This document shows, piece by piece, positions 24,626-33,441 of a stretch of DNA of 37,184 bases. The stretch is from the NCBI GenBank assembly GCA_903970165.1, contig CAJCHZ010000058.1, positions 1 to 37,184 on the forward strand, written 5' to 3'. The DNA comes from Betaproteobacteria bacterium (lineage in GTDB: Bacteria; Acidobacteriota; Terriglobia; Acidiferrales; UBA7541). Under the pieces are notes generated by a model. That model did not search any database, was not told where the DNA came from, and saw only the letters and a list, made by a program, of their open reading frames with translations. The position numbers and the translations under genes are program-made. Position 1 is the first letter of the stretch. The number at the start of each line of letters is the position of its first letter.

Positions 24626-25006
24626 TCAACGGCCCGGCCGGTACTGCGCCCTGCTCGTATCCGTCTCCCACAAAACCACATCCGTAACGCGCGCCCCGGG
24701 CGGCAGATCCTTCAGTCCTCGCGTCACTTCTTCATAAAAATACTTAGCCAAATTCTCTGCCGATGGATTCACCGTCTTAAAGGGCTCCAGGTCATTTACA
24801 AACTGGTGATCGAGCCTACCCATAACCTCGCGCACAATCTGCTTTACCCGCGTAAAATCCACCAGCAGCCCGATCGAATCCAGCTCTGGCCCCTCCAGCG
24901 TCACGCGCACCCGATAATTATGCCCATGCACGTTCTCGCACTTCCCGCGATACCCGCGAAGCGCATGCCCCGCCGAAAATGTCTCTTCCACGCTGACCTG
25001 GAACAT
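24626..25006 (-). CDS. queD: 6-carboxy-5,6,7,8-tetrahydropterin synthase QueD
   Basis: QueD makes 6-carboxy-tetrahydropterin from dihydroneopterin triphosphate, the first dedicated step of the preQ0 pathway. The 126-residue protein has the zinc ligands His14 (FSAGHAL), His27 and His29 (CENVHGHNY), the catalytic Cys23, LVDFTRVKQIV, LDHQFVND and PSAENLAKYF. It is the first gene of the queD - membrane protein - queE - queC row and follows the DinG-type helicase gene by 48 bases. Confidence 0.96.
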   Translation of the reverse strand: MFQVSVEETFSAGHALRGYRGKCENVHGHNYRVRVTLEGPELDSIGLLVDFTRVKQIVREVMGRLDHQFVNDLEPFKTVNPSAENLAKYFYEEVTRGLKDLPPGARVTDVVLWETDTSRAQYRPGR

Positions 25007-25054
25007 TCTTCTCCGCGTCCTCTGTGCTCTCCGTGTCCTCTGCGTAAAATCTTT

Positions 25055-27097
25055 TTACTTCTTTTTTCCCGCCAAAAACCGCGAGACCTCAGCCAAATTC
25101 TGCGTCACTCGATACCTCGGCAACGACTCTATAAAAATTTTACCATACGCCATCCTCTGAATCCGGCTATCCAAAAGCGCCAAAACCCCGCGATCCGTCT
25201 TCGTCCGAATCAACCTCCCAAACCCCTGCTTCAAAGCCAAAACCGCTTCCGGCACTTGAAACTCCGCAAACGGATTTCGCCCGTCCTCCTGCAGCGCACG
25301 CACCCGGGCCGCCACAATCGGATCGCTCGGCACCGCAAACGGCAACCGGTCCACAATCACGCAGGAAAGCTGCTCCCCCGGCACATCCACGCCCTGCCAA
25401 AAACTAGCCGTGGCAAAAAGCACTGCTCCCGGCGTGTTCTTAAATCTTTCCAAAAGCACCGACCGCGGCGAAGTCCCCTGTAGCAGAAGCGGAAACGGCA
25501 CCCGCGTCCGCACGCGCTCAAACAGCTCATTCATCTGCGAGTAGCTCGTAAACAAACAAAACGCCCTGCCCTGGCTCGTCTCCAGCAAATTCACAATCTC
25601 GTCCGCCGCCTTCGCCGCATATCCCGGATTCCGCACGTCCGGCATCCCCGCCGGCAAATAAAGCAAAGCCTGTTCTGGATAATCAAACTCCGGCGGCAAA
25701 GCCCGCTCTTTCGCGTGATCCAAACCGAGCCGGCTGCGAATAAATTCAAACCGCCCTTCCACCGTCAACGTCGCCGAAGTCAGCACCACCGTATCGAACT
25801 GCTCAAAAAGCCGCTCGCGCAAAATCTGGCTCACATCGATCGGCGTGGCCGCCAAAAACACTCCCTTGTTCCTCCGCTCATACCAATACACAAAATTCTT
25901 CTCATTCGATTCGAACAAAAATGACAACTCCTGCCGTATCTCAAAACTCCGCCGGGCAATCCGCAAAACTTCTTCCGGTTTCTGCGTCATCGCCGCGCAT
26001 TCCGTCTCAAATCCCTTCAGCGCGGACGCCAAATCATCATAAGCCTCGCGGTTCTGCTCGAGAAACGCCTCCCGCTCCGCGCGCGAAAACGGATATCTCC
26101 CATCCCGCGGAGGAAACGTGTCAAAAAACGCGCGGCTCCTCTCGCGAATTCTCTGCGTCTTTCGCAACAACCCAGGGGTGCCCAAATGCAGCAACCGCAA
26201 AGTCTGATCCGCATCCCGCGCCAACTCGTCAAACCGGAAATTCGAAATCTGCCGCCCGAAATAATCGCTGGCGACATCTTCCATCTCGTGCGCTTCATCA
26301 AACACAACCGCCGAATACTCCGGCAAAATGCTCCCAAAATCGTCCTGCTTCAAAGCCAAATCCGCAAAAAACAAATGGTGGTTCACGATAATCAAATCCG
26401 CGTCCTTCGCCCGCTGGTGCATCCCCGTAACAAAACACGGATTAAACGAAGGACACTTCTGCCCCATGCAAGTATCCCGCCGCGCATCCAGCCGCGACCA
26501 CAACTCCGAATCATCCGGCAAAAACGTCAGCTCCGCTCGGTCGCCCGTCTCCGTCAGCTTCGCCCATTGCTTGATCTGCTGAAACGCGTCCAGCTCATCC
26601 ATCCCCTTCAGCAGCGCCTGGTCCGCCATGTGATTCATCTTCTCAACGCACAAAAAATTCGAGCGCCCCTTCATCACCGCCACCTTCAAATTCGGCGCAA
26701 AGTGTTTCTGCAAAAATGGAATATCCTTCTGAAACAATTGCTCCTGCAGGGATTTCGTCGCGGTGGAAATCACCACTCTCCGCCCGCTGCAAATCGCCGG
26801 CACCAGATATCCCAGCGTCTTCCCTGTACCTGTCCCCGCTTCCAAAATCGCGTGATGATGCGTTTCGAACGCGTCGTGCACCATCTCCGCCATTTCCAAT
26901 TGCGCGCGCCGGTGCTCGTAACCGCCAATCATGCACCGTTCGAGAAATCCTCCCGGACCAAACACATCCCGCATCGAGGGTTTTTCTGGAATTGGATCAG
27001 AAGCTGCCGAAGCCACACCGGAAGCCGCCTCCGCAACAAACACCTCTTCCTCGTCACGCGCCAGCGAGCTGCGCCCCGTCTCTTCTGTACTCCTCAT
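25055..27097 (-). CDS. dinG: DinG/XPD-family ATP-dependent DNA helicase
   Basis: The 680-residue protein is a superfamily 2 iron-sulfur helicase. It has Walker A EAGTGTGKT near residue 86, four cysteines in the iron-sulfur region (C150, C210, C215, C221), a DEAH box in VVFDEAHEMED near 267, and C-terminal motifs with GVDVPGEQLSCVIVDRLPF and KQGFGRLIRTKTDRGVL. DinG unwinds R-loops and D-loops and assists replication across transcribed regions. No exonuclease domain is fused to it. The first 40 residues are acidic and poorly conserved, so a later start (Met42) is possible. It lies upstream of the queuosine genes on the same strand. Confidence 0.93.
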   Translation of the reverse strand: MRSTEETGRSSLARDEEEVFVAEAASGVASAASDPIPEKPSMRDVFGPGGFLERCMIGGYEHRRAQLEMAEMVHDAFETHHHAILEAGTGTGKTLGYLVPAICSGRRVVISTATKSLQEQLFQKDIPFLQKHFAPNLKVAVMKGRSNFLCVEKMNHMADQALLKGMDELDAFQQIKQWAKLTETGDRAELTFLPDDSELWSRLDARRDTCMGQKCPSFNPCFVTGMHQRAKDADLIIVNHHLFFADLALKQDDFGSILPEYSAVVFDEAHEMEDVASDYFGRQISNFRFDELARDADQTLRLLHLGTPGLLRKTQRIRERSRAFFDTFPPRDGRYPFSRAEREAFLEQNREAYDDLASALKGFETECAAMTQKPEEVLRIARRSFEIRQELSFLFESNEKNFVYWYERRNKGVFLAATPIDVSQILRERLFEQFDTVVLTSATLTVEGRFEFIRSRLGLDHAKERALPPEFDYPEQALLYLPAGMPDVRNPGYAAKAADEIVNLLETSQGRAFCLFTSYSQMNELFERVRTRVPFPLLLQGTSPRSVLLERFKNTPGAVLFATASFWQGVDVPGEQLSCVIVDRLPFAVPSDPIVAARVRALQEDGRNPFAEFQVPEAVLALKQGFGRLIRTKTDRGVLALLDSRIQRMAYGKIFIESLPRYRVTQNLAEVSRFLAGKKK

Positions 27098-27347
27098 CGA
27101 TTTGGCAGCTTTTCTAGCCAGAAAATTGACCTTCTCCGTCGCTCATTCGATGAAACTACAGCAAACATGCATGCCAGTCGGCATCACGATTCCGTAACAA
27201 TATCACACCGCCTCTCATCATTCCGGCATGCCCTTGTAGGGCCATCTTTGTAAGGATGAGTTCGGCGCCGTAACGCTCGCTCGCGTTCAAATAGTCATCC
27301 AAACCTGCTCTCCATCGTCCAAAACTGAGCGACACCCGCCGCCACCA

Positions 27348-27851
27348 ATGCCAAAATCCACTATCATGAGCACCACTCCGATGACCACCACTTCCTCGCC
27401 CGACACTCTTCTCCACGCCGCGCAGGCAATCCTCACCGCCGGCGCAATCTGCGGCACGCTCGACGGCCTCAGCGCCCTCGCCATCTCCAAAGGTCACTTT
27501 GTGCGTCTGTTTCAGTTTATCGCCAGCGGAATCCTCGGCCCCGACGCCTTCAAGGGAGGCATGAAAATCGCTCTGTTGGGCCTGAGTCTGCACTTTCTTA
27601 TAGCGCTCACAGCCTCAGCCGTCTTCTACACTGCCAGCCGCTTCGTTCCTTTCCTCATCGACCACGCCATAATCTCCGGCGCACTCTTCGGCATCCTGGT
27701 TCACCTTTTCATGAATCTCGCCGTAATCCCCATGTCCGCCATCGGCCGCAGGCCTTTCAATCCAACATCCTTCACCATGCAACTCCTGATCCACATAGTC
27801 GTGGTCGGCCAATCCATAGCCCTAATCGTGCGCTACTTTTCGCGCGGTTAG
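27348..27851 (+). CDS. Conserved four-helix membrane protein, function unknown
   Basis: The 167-residue protein has a polar N-terminus and four membrane helices: LTAGAICGTLDGLSALAI, MKIALLGLSLHFLIALTASAVFY, HAIISGALFGILVHLFMNLAVIP and LLIHIVVVGQSIALIVRY. The spacing of GTLDG, QFIASGILG and ALHFLIAL-like elements recalls an unnamed family common in soil bacteria, but I cannot name it. The start at 27348 has no clear ribosome binding site; ATG 27366 is an alternative. It stands alone between two minus-strand operons. Confidence 0.72.
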   Translation: MPKSTIMSTTPMTTTSSPDTLLHAAQAILTAGAICGTLDGLSALAISKGHFVRLFQFIASGILGPDAFKGGMKIALLGLSLHFLIALTASAVFYTASRFVPFLIDHAIISGALFGILVHLFMNLAVIPMSAIGRRPFNPTSFTMQLLIHIVVVGQSIALIVRYFSRG

Positions 27852-27968
27852 AAAATTGCTCGCCAAGTCATCGCTCGCCACTTTTTATTCAAAAAACTTT
27901 CTCGTCACTCGGCACTAGCCACTCGCCACTTCCTCAGTTCAAAAAATTCGATTCCTTATCTTTTCCCC

Positions 27969-29381
27969 TCAAAAATCTAGCACCAACAAAGTAATGTCAT
28001 CCTCCTGCCTCCGCCCCTCCGTATGACCCGACCACCGCCCGATCTCCTCAAGCAGCGCTGCCGTCAATCGCGCGGCAGAATCCCCTCTATGGCTATTCAG
28101 AAACTGCGCCAGCCGCGCCTTCCCGAACTCCTCCTGCCCCGCATTCATGGCCTCGAACAAGCCGTCCGTATACAGCAAACAACGGTCTCCAGTTTGCAAT
28201 GCAATCTCCAGGCTCGCGTACTCCGCCTCAGGAAATAACCCCAGCATTAACCCATTTTCCTCAATCGACCGCACTTCCTTCTTCGCGCGCGGAGCCAGCA
28301 AAAGCGGCGGATGCCCCGCCCCGGCGTAGCGCATCAGCCCCTTCTCCAAATCCAGGAAAACATACGCCGCCGTAACAAAGTGCTCCTCGAACTTCCCGCA
28401 AAGCGCCCGGTTCAATCCCGCAAGCACCCTTGCCGGCTCTTTCGCATTCTCCGCTTGCCCTGCAAACGCCACCTTCAGCATCGAAGCAATCAGTGCCGCG
28501 GGCACGCCATGCCCCGTAACGTCCGCAACAAGAATCCCAACCCTTCGCTCATCTACCGCAAGAAAATCATAAAAATCTCCAGCCACAGCACTCATCGGCA
28601 CATACCGCGCTGCAACTTCCAGCCCCGCTATCCGCGGCACCTCTTTCGGCAAGGTCGAAGCTTGTATTTGCCGCGCAATCTCCAGCTCCTTATTCAGGTT
28701 TAAGAGGCTCTCTTCCTTGGCGAAGCTCAGCGACGCCGTCACATATCCCAAGCAGCCAACGAAAACCAGGAATCCGACAAACTCCACGTTGAGGCCACTC
28801 AGAATTTTCAGTCCCAGCAGGTTTGCTTGCAAAATGAACAACACCCAGATCAAAAAACCGGTGATAAACACCAGCATTTGCCTGCTGACCGGTTTGCGGC
28901 GACCAGCAGGACGCGGGCCGAAAACCAGAAACAATGCGCTGGTCAAAAAAATTACCAGTACCATTAGGTTATTCGAAAGAAACAACGTTTTGAGACTGAC
29001 TCGCAACGCAGCCCCTAGAATCGCCCATACCGCAAAAGCAGCCTGAAAAACAATCAGCCAGCCAAAGAATCGACGGAATCGTTCGGTGGCCACCTGATGG
29101 AGGAAGAGTCCAAACGGAAGAATAATCGTCCCGGTGATCACCCAGTTCAAATACAGCCAGAACGTCGGCGAAAACTCCAGGCTGAACTGGATCGTTTGCA
29201 ATGTAGTGAGCAGCCGGAGCCCGTACAAAATGCTGAACAATCCGAAATAAATCAGCGTCAGTTCACGTATCTTGCGCCGCGAAAGAAAAAGCACGATGGC
29301 CACCGCGCCAAGCGACAGCAGCACCACGGCAGCGGCAATGTTCAACAACTCCCATCGCAGCTGCCAGACTTCTATTTTCAT
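27969..29381 (-). CDS. Membrane-bound PP2C/SpoIIE-type serine phosphatase
   Basis: The 470-residue protein has seven membrane helices in its first 215 residues (for example WELLNIAAAVVLLSLGAVAIVLFL and FVGFLVFVGCLGYVTA), then a short linker (LNKELEIARQIQASTLPKEVP). The SpoIIE/PP2C catalytic domain follows (about 245-470) with the metal-binding Asp residues of AVAGDFYDF, VADVTGHGVPAAL and YTDGLFEAMN. Such phosphatases dephosphorylate anti-anti-sigma or other regulatory proteins, with the membrane part as sensor. No partner anti-sigma factor antagonist is next to it. Confidence 0.92.
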   Translation of the reverse strand: MKIEVWQLRWELLNIAAAVVLLSLGAVAIVLFLSRRKIRELTLIYFGLFSILYGLRLLTTLQTIQFSLEFSPTFWLYLNWVITGTIILPFGLFLHQVATERFRRFFGWLIVFQAAFAVWAILGAALRVSLKTLFLSNNLMVLVIFLTSALFLVFGPRPAGRRKPVSRQMLVFITGFLIWVLFILQANLLGLKILSGLNVEFVGFLVFVGCLGYVTASLSFAKEESLLNLNKELEIARQIQASTLPKEVPRIAGLEVAARYVPMSAVAGDFYDFLAVDERRVGILVADVTGHGVPAALIASMLKVAFAGQAENAKEPARVLAGLNRALCGKFEEHFVTAAYVFLDLEKGLMRYAGAGHPPLLLAPRAKKEVRSIEENGLMLGLFPEAEYASLEIALQTGDRCLLYTDGLFEAMNAGQEEFGKARLAQFLNSHRGDSAARLTAALLEEIGRWSGHTEGRRQEDDITLLVLDF

Positions 29382-29528
29382 GATCTTCTGCGCTCCTGTG
29401 CCAGCCTGAAAAGAGCCAACATAAGCTCAATCACGGGTGCCATTCATTCCAGAGAGACGGATGTTATTCGAATCACTTTGGGCAGAAGCAGCTATCAGTG
29501 CTCGCACAACGGCGGCTGCGAGCAGCCA

Positions 29529-29918
29529 TTATCGCTTTTTGCGCGGAGACTTTGTCATCCGCCTCGGGCCGGCGGGCTCTTTGCTTTTCTTGCCGGACTT
29601 CGCATTCTTTTCCGTCCGCAGCTTCCACGCCGTGCGTAACGCCCCTTCCAGCAAATCTTCATTCGCCGCCGCCAACCGAATATGAGTCGCCCCGTTTCTT
29701 CCCCATGCTCCGCCGACAGGCAGAAAAAGCTGCGGCATCTCCTCCACAAACGCCGCTTGCTGCTCCGGCGTAAGCATCAAGTTCCCGTAGCCTTGCTTCT
29801 CCGACGCCAGCGTTGCAAAAATCCTGCCTCCCACGCGAAAGTCCGGGTTGCCCATGTGCGAACCCTCTTCCGCGCCTTCCATGCTCAGCGCAATCCTTCG
29901 AAAATCTTTGGCTTTCAT
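29529..29918 (-). CDS. MmcQ/YjbR family protein
   Basis: The 129-residue protein matches the MmcQ/YjbR family (a double-wing fold often described as DNA-binding): MKAKDFRRIALSMEGAEEGSHMG, FRVGGRIFATLA, LMLTPEQQAAFVEE and GRNGATHIRLAAAN. The C-terminal 25 residues are strongly basic (KKSKEP, RRMTKSPRKKR), an extension that could help bind nucleic acid. The molecular function is not established. GAGG lies five bases before the ATG. Confidence 0.85.
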   Translation of the reverse strand: MKAKDFRRIALSMEGAEEGSHMGNPDFRVGGRIFATLASEKQGYGNLMLTPEQQAAFVEEMPQLFLPVGGAWGRNGATHIRLAAANEDLLEGALRTAWKLRTEKNAKSGKKSKEPAGPRRMTKSPRKKR

Positions 29919-30009
29919 GCCCGCCTCACCGTCCCCGCGCTTAATATCCTACAGCGCTGCTCAAATCGTGCCAGCGCAAGCCAACTCCGTCTTTCCCGCA
30001 ATCTACCCG

Positions 30010-31470
30010 TCATTCCGTGTGAATCGCCTTGTGCTGGCTCACCGTGTTGCCGTCCCCCCTCTTTAATCTGTGAAAAGTAATCGCCGACAAAATGGTGAGG
30101 CACCCCAAAGCAAGAAAAGCTTTGTGAATACCGCTAATCATCTCCTGCGAATTGGTATGCGCGCGATGCGGAATGAAAAATACCGTAGCCAGGCCCGCCG
30201 TCGCCACTCCAAAACTGATGGACATCTGCTGCACGGTGCTCGCAATCGAGCTGGCGCTGCTTGCCTGCTCTTCCGTGACGTCCGCGTACACCAGCGTGTT
30301 CATGCTCGTATATTGGAGCGATGTGAAAGCGCCGTAACAGAAAGCCTGCATTACAATGAGCCAGACTGGCGTCCGCACCCCAATCGTCCCGAAAAGCAGA
30401 AGCAGCAGTCCCAGGATCACGGTGTTGGAAATGAGCACGCCGCGGTATCCAATGCGGTTCAGAATTTTGGGCAAAAGAAACTTCGTGCTCATCGAAGCAA
30501 CGGCCTGCGGCATGATCAACAGTCCGGACTGAATGGGCGTAAATCCCAATCCTACCTGGTAAAGCAGCGGCAGCAGAAAAGGCACTCCGCCGATTCCCAG
30601 GCGCGTAAAGAAATTGCCGCTCACCGCGGCGCTGAACGTCCGAATGCGAAACAAGCTCAGCCGCAGCAAAGGGAACGCCGTCTGGGAGGCATGCAGTCCG
30701 TACCCTGCGAGAAGCGCGACGGAAACCACCAGCAGGCCGGCCATTTCCGCGGGGCTCAAAGTGTGCTCGCCGAATATCTCCAGCACGTACGACAGCAGCG
30801 CGATCCCCGATCCGAATAGAATCAGCCCCACAATATCCAGCCGGGGCGTTTTTTCTTCTCGATAGTCCGGCAAATGGATGAAAACCATCAGTAGCCCGGC
30901 GATTCCAATCGGAATGTTTACGAAAAAAATGACTCGCCAGTGCAGGTAGCCGACAATCAGTCCGCCGGCGATCGGACCCAGCATGGGACCAATCAACGCC
31001 GGAATGGCCACGAAACTCATGATCCGTATAAGGTCGGATTTAGCGAACGCACGCACCAGCGTCAGCCTGCCCACTGGCACCATCATCGCTCCGCCGACGC
31101 CCTGCAGAATCCTGCACCCCACCAGCAAATGGATATTGCTCGATATTCCGCAAAGAAACGACCCTAGCGTAAAAATCCCGATCGCCGAGGCAAACACTCT
31201 CCTCGTTCCAAACTTGTCCGCCATCCATCCGCTGATCGGAATAAATACCGCCAGGCTCAGCGTATAGCTCGCCAGCACGGATTTCATGCTCAGGGGCGTC
31301 ACCTTCAGCGCCTCCGAAATCGCCGGCACCGCGGTATTCAGAATCGTCGTGTCCAGCGACTCCATGAAAAAAGCCACTGCCACCAGCCACGGCAGATACT
31401 TTTTGCTCGAAGCAGATAGTGCGCCCGGCAAAGTAGAACCGTTTGTGTCTTGGGCAGGGGCGGTAGGCAT
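30010..31470 (-). CDS. MFS drug/proton antiporter, DHA2 (EmrB/QacA) type
   Basis: The 486-residue protein has about 14 membrane helices, typical of the DHA2 subfamily. Motif A is SGWMADKFGTRRVF, and GCRILQGVGGAMMVPVGRLTLVRAF and GPMLGPIAGGLIVGYLHWRVIFFVNIPIG are characteristic of EmrB-like multidrug exporters. The start is set at the ATG 31470; a TTG at 31482 is also in frame. No EmrA-like membrane-fusion partner is nearby. The substrate is unknown. Confidence 0.93.
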   Translation of the reverse strand: MPTAPAQDTNGSTLPGALSASSKKYLPWLVAVAFFMESLDTTILNTAVPAISEALKVTPLSMKSVLASYTLSLAVFIPISGWMADKFGTRRVFASAIGIFTLGSFLCGISSNIHLLVGCRILQGVGGAMMVPVGRLTLVRAFAKSDLIRIMSFVAIPALIGPMLGPIAGGLIVGYLHWRVIFFVNIPIGIAGLLMVFIHLPDYREEKTPRLDIVGLILFGSGIALLSYVLEIFGEHTLSPAEMAGLLVVSVALLAGYGLHASQTAFPLLRLSLFRIRTFSAAVSGNFFTRLGIGGVPFLLPLLYQVGLGFTPIQSGLLIMPQAVASMSTKFLLPKILNRIGYRGVLISNTVILGLLLLLFGTIGVRTPVWLIVMQAFCYGAFTSLQYTSMNTLVYADVTEEQASSASSIASTVQQMSISFGVATAGLATVFFIPHRAHTNSQEMISGIHKAFLALGCLTILSAITFHRLKRGDGNTVSQHKAIHTE

Positions 31471-31762
31471 GGAGTGGAGCAACTACTCTACTAACGATTC
31501 GCAAACTTTGCTCGATACGATACCTCGGCTTTCCGATGCAGGTCTGTACGGCAAAACGCCTATTGTTGGCGGGTAGGTACAGGTACGTGCTGCACGCCCG
31601 GTCAACCCGCGCCGTGCTCCACGGTACATTTAGTACTTGGGCACCAGCTTGGTTTTGAAGTCCCATTACTTTACTTCAGAGGGTTAGATTGAATCTGGGG
31701 GCGAGGCCTGTTCGGTCAAAACGGGCTTCGCGACGCAACTCTTATCGAATGTGGGGTACCGG

Positions 31763-33220
31763 ATGAAATCCTATAAGTCTCTTCTTCTGCTGAGTTTAGT
31801 GCCGGCCTTCGCCTTGGCATCCTGCTATCACGAGTTTTCGAGCAGCAGCGGGGGCGGAGGTGGCGGCGGCACTGGGACCCAGTTCGTCAATGTCCTCCTT
31901 ACCTCGACTCCCTCTTCGACTTTCTCTTTCGCTTCTCTCAACTGGCCAATTGGGGGCGTCAGCATCACGAACTCCGAGGGCGTTGCTGTTTCCCTTGGCG
32001 GCACTAATGGAGTTGTCGACCCCGATTTCGTGCGCATGCAGACCGATTCCGTCTACATGAGCCATGCGACTCTCGCAACCACCAGCTACACCAGCCTTCA
32101 AGTGCAATTTAACGCACCGCTGTTCGGCTATATTTACAACAACACGAACGCCACCCTGTTTTCCGGGGCTAATGCCTGCTCCCCCGGCACCGTTTGCCAG
32201 ATCCCAAATACTGTCCCTGGTTTCTCCTCGAATAGCGTTACTGTGCCCATTACCTATACCCCTTCCGCTGCGTCCATCGGGGGCATTCGCATCAACTTTG
32301 ACCTCAGCAAAGCCGTCACCACTGCCGGAGCCGACGGCATCACCTTTGATTTCACTCAGACCGGCGCCATCACGGTGATCGCTCTACCCACTACCTCCAG
32401 CCAGTCCTCCGCCATTGATACCATGGACAACTTTACCGGCGTCGTGACAGCCGTTACTTCCAGCACCGTTACCGTCTCCTCGTTTGAGTCCGAAGCCCGC
32501 ACCTTCAACATTGCCTCCACGGACGAATTCGACGATCCTTTTACCATTTGCCCCCAGCCGGCTACTATAAGCTGCCTCGCCGTCGGTCAAAACGTCAGTA
32601 TTGACGGTATCGTCAACACCACCTCTAGCACTTTTCCACTTACCGCCAACGAAATTGAATTTCTCGACCCCGTCCCTGCCGTCAACGAATTGGAAGGCGT
32701 CATCATTTCCCCTCCTTCAAACAATCAGTTTAAGATCGCCCTTGGCAACGGGATGGGTACGTCCAACTTTATCGTCAGCTCCACCGTTATCGTCAATCTG
32801 AACGGCGCCGAAACCTATTTTGTGGATCCAAAGGAGCTCGGGATACTCGACACCGCAAACCCTGGCTTCCAGAGTCAGGCGGATCTGGTTCTCGGCCAAA
32901 CCGTTATGATTCAGGGCGGTACAGTCAGCGACGTAAATACCAGCATCACGAATCCGACACGCCTCTTGCTTCGCTATTCCAGCATCGGAGGAGCGGTCCA
33001 GAACCCTTCCGGCACAACGTTTACGCTCGGCTCTCCATCCTTCGCTGGTCCATTTGATCTTTCACTTGTCGTTCAGACCTATCCAAAGACGGCCTATGAC
33101 AACATCACTGGTTTCAGCGGCTTATCCGGAGTGAACAACGCCTCTGTCCGCGCTCTTCTTCTGAACCCTAATAGCAACGCCCTATATCCACTCTTGGCGG
33201 CAAAGGTGCGCACTCACTAA
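31763..33220 (+). CDS. Lipoprotein with DUF4382/DUF5666-like domains
   Basis: The 485-residue protein has a lipoprotein signal (LVPAFALASC, lipobox Cys) followed by a poly-Gly/Ser linker. The first half (QFVNVLLTSTPSSTFSFASLN, through to FDFTQTGAITVIAL) is like the beta-sandwich DUF4382. The second half has tandem OB-like DUF5666 units (FTGVVTAVTSSTVTVSSFE; LEGVIISPPSNNQFKIALG; LVLGQTVMIQGGTV). Such proteins are common in Acidobacteriota and probably sit on the outer membrane; the function is unknown. The ATG at 31763 follows GGGG by six bases; a GTG at 31751 is in frame. A strong terminator follows. The 280 bases upstream hold no gene. Confidence 0.85.
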   Translation: MKSYKSLLLLSLVPAFALASCYHEFSSSSGGGGGGGTGTQFVNVLLTSTPSSTFSFASLNWPIGGVSITNSEGVAVSLGGTNGVVDPDFVRMQTDSVYMSHATLATTSYTSLQVQFNAPLFGYIYNNTNATLFSGANACSPGTVCQIPNTVPGFSSNSVTVPITYTPSAASIGGIRINFDLSKAVTTAGADGITFDFTQTGAITVIALPTTSSQSSAIDTMDNFTGVVTAVTSSTVTVSSFESEARTFNIASTDEFDDPFTICPQPATISCLAVGQNVSIDGIVNTTSSTFPLTANEIEFLDPVPAVNELEGVIISPPSNNQFKIALGNGMGTSNFIVSSTVIVNLNGAETYFVDPKELGILDTANPGFQSQADLVLGQTVMIQGGTVSDVNTSITNPTRLLLRYSSIGGAVQNPSGTTFTLGSPSFAGPFDLSLVVQTYPKTAYDNITGFSGLSGVNNASVRALLLNPNSNALYPLLAAKVRTH

Positions 33221-33243
33221 ATTTCTCCGCCTCCGCAAAAGGC

Positions 33244-33288
33244 AACGGGGGGGAGCATCCAAGGATGCTCCCCCCCCGTTCTTCTTTT
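33244..33288 (+). terminator. Intrinsic terminator after the lipoprotein gene
   Basis: AACGGGGGGGAGCATCC pairs with GGATGCTCCCCCCCCGTT (one extra C) around AA and is followed by CTTCTTTT. It lies 24 bases after the lipoprotein stop codon and faces the convergent sigma-factor operon. Confidence 0.92.
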
Positions 33289-33313
33289 GTGCCTGCTACT
33301 ACTTACGGAACCG

Positions 33314-33404
33314 CTTTAGAATCAACACTTAACTTAAATAAACCCCTGTAAGTGTTGATTCTGGACGACTTACAAGAGATCTAAAGTCTTTCTAATCAAC
33401 ACTT
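33314..33404. repeat. Cluster 2 of the intergenic inverted-repeat family (three copies, orientation - + -)
   Basis: Copies lie at 33314-33330 (-), 33350-33372 (+) and 33382-33404 (-). They share the AAGTGTTGATTCTAAAG core with the cluster at 2922-3015 but are more diverged at the GGACTTAGG end. Neighbouring copies face each other and could form hairpins. They fill the gap between the lipoprotein terminator and the end of the anti-sigma gene. Confidence 0.72.
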
Positions 33405-33441
33405 ACGAAAAGGCAAGTGGGGGCAAATCAACAACACTGGC

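Noticed and set aside
26186..27253. 355-codon open frame on the plus strand inside the DinG-type helicase gene
   Set aside because: It is antisense to a gene with Walker, DEAH and iron-sulfur motifs; the product is His/Arg-rich with no domain.
27852..27968. Several short CTCGCCACT-like strings in the gap after the four-helix membrane protein
   Set aside because: The copies are too short and irregular to call a repeat element or a terminator.
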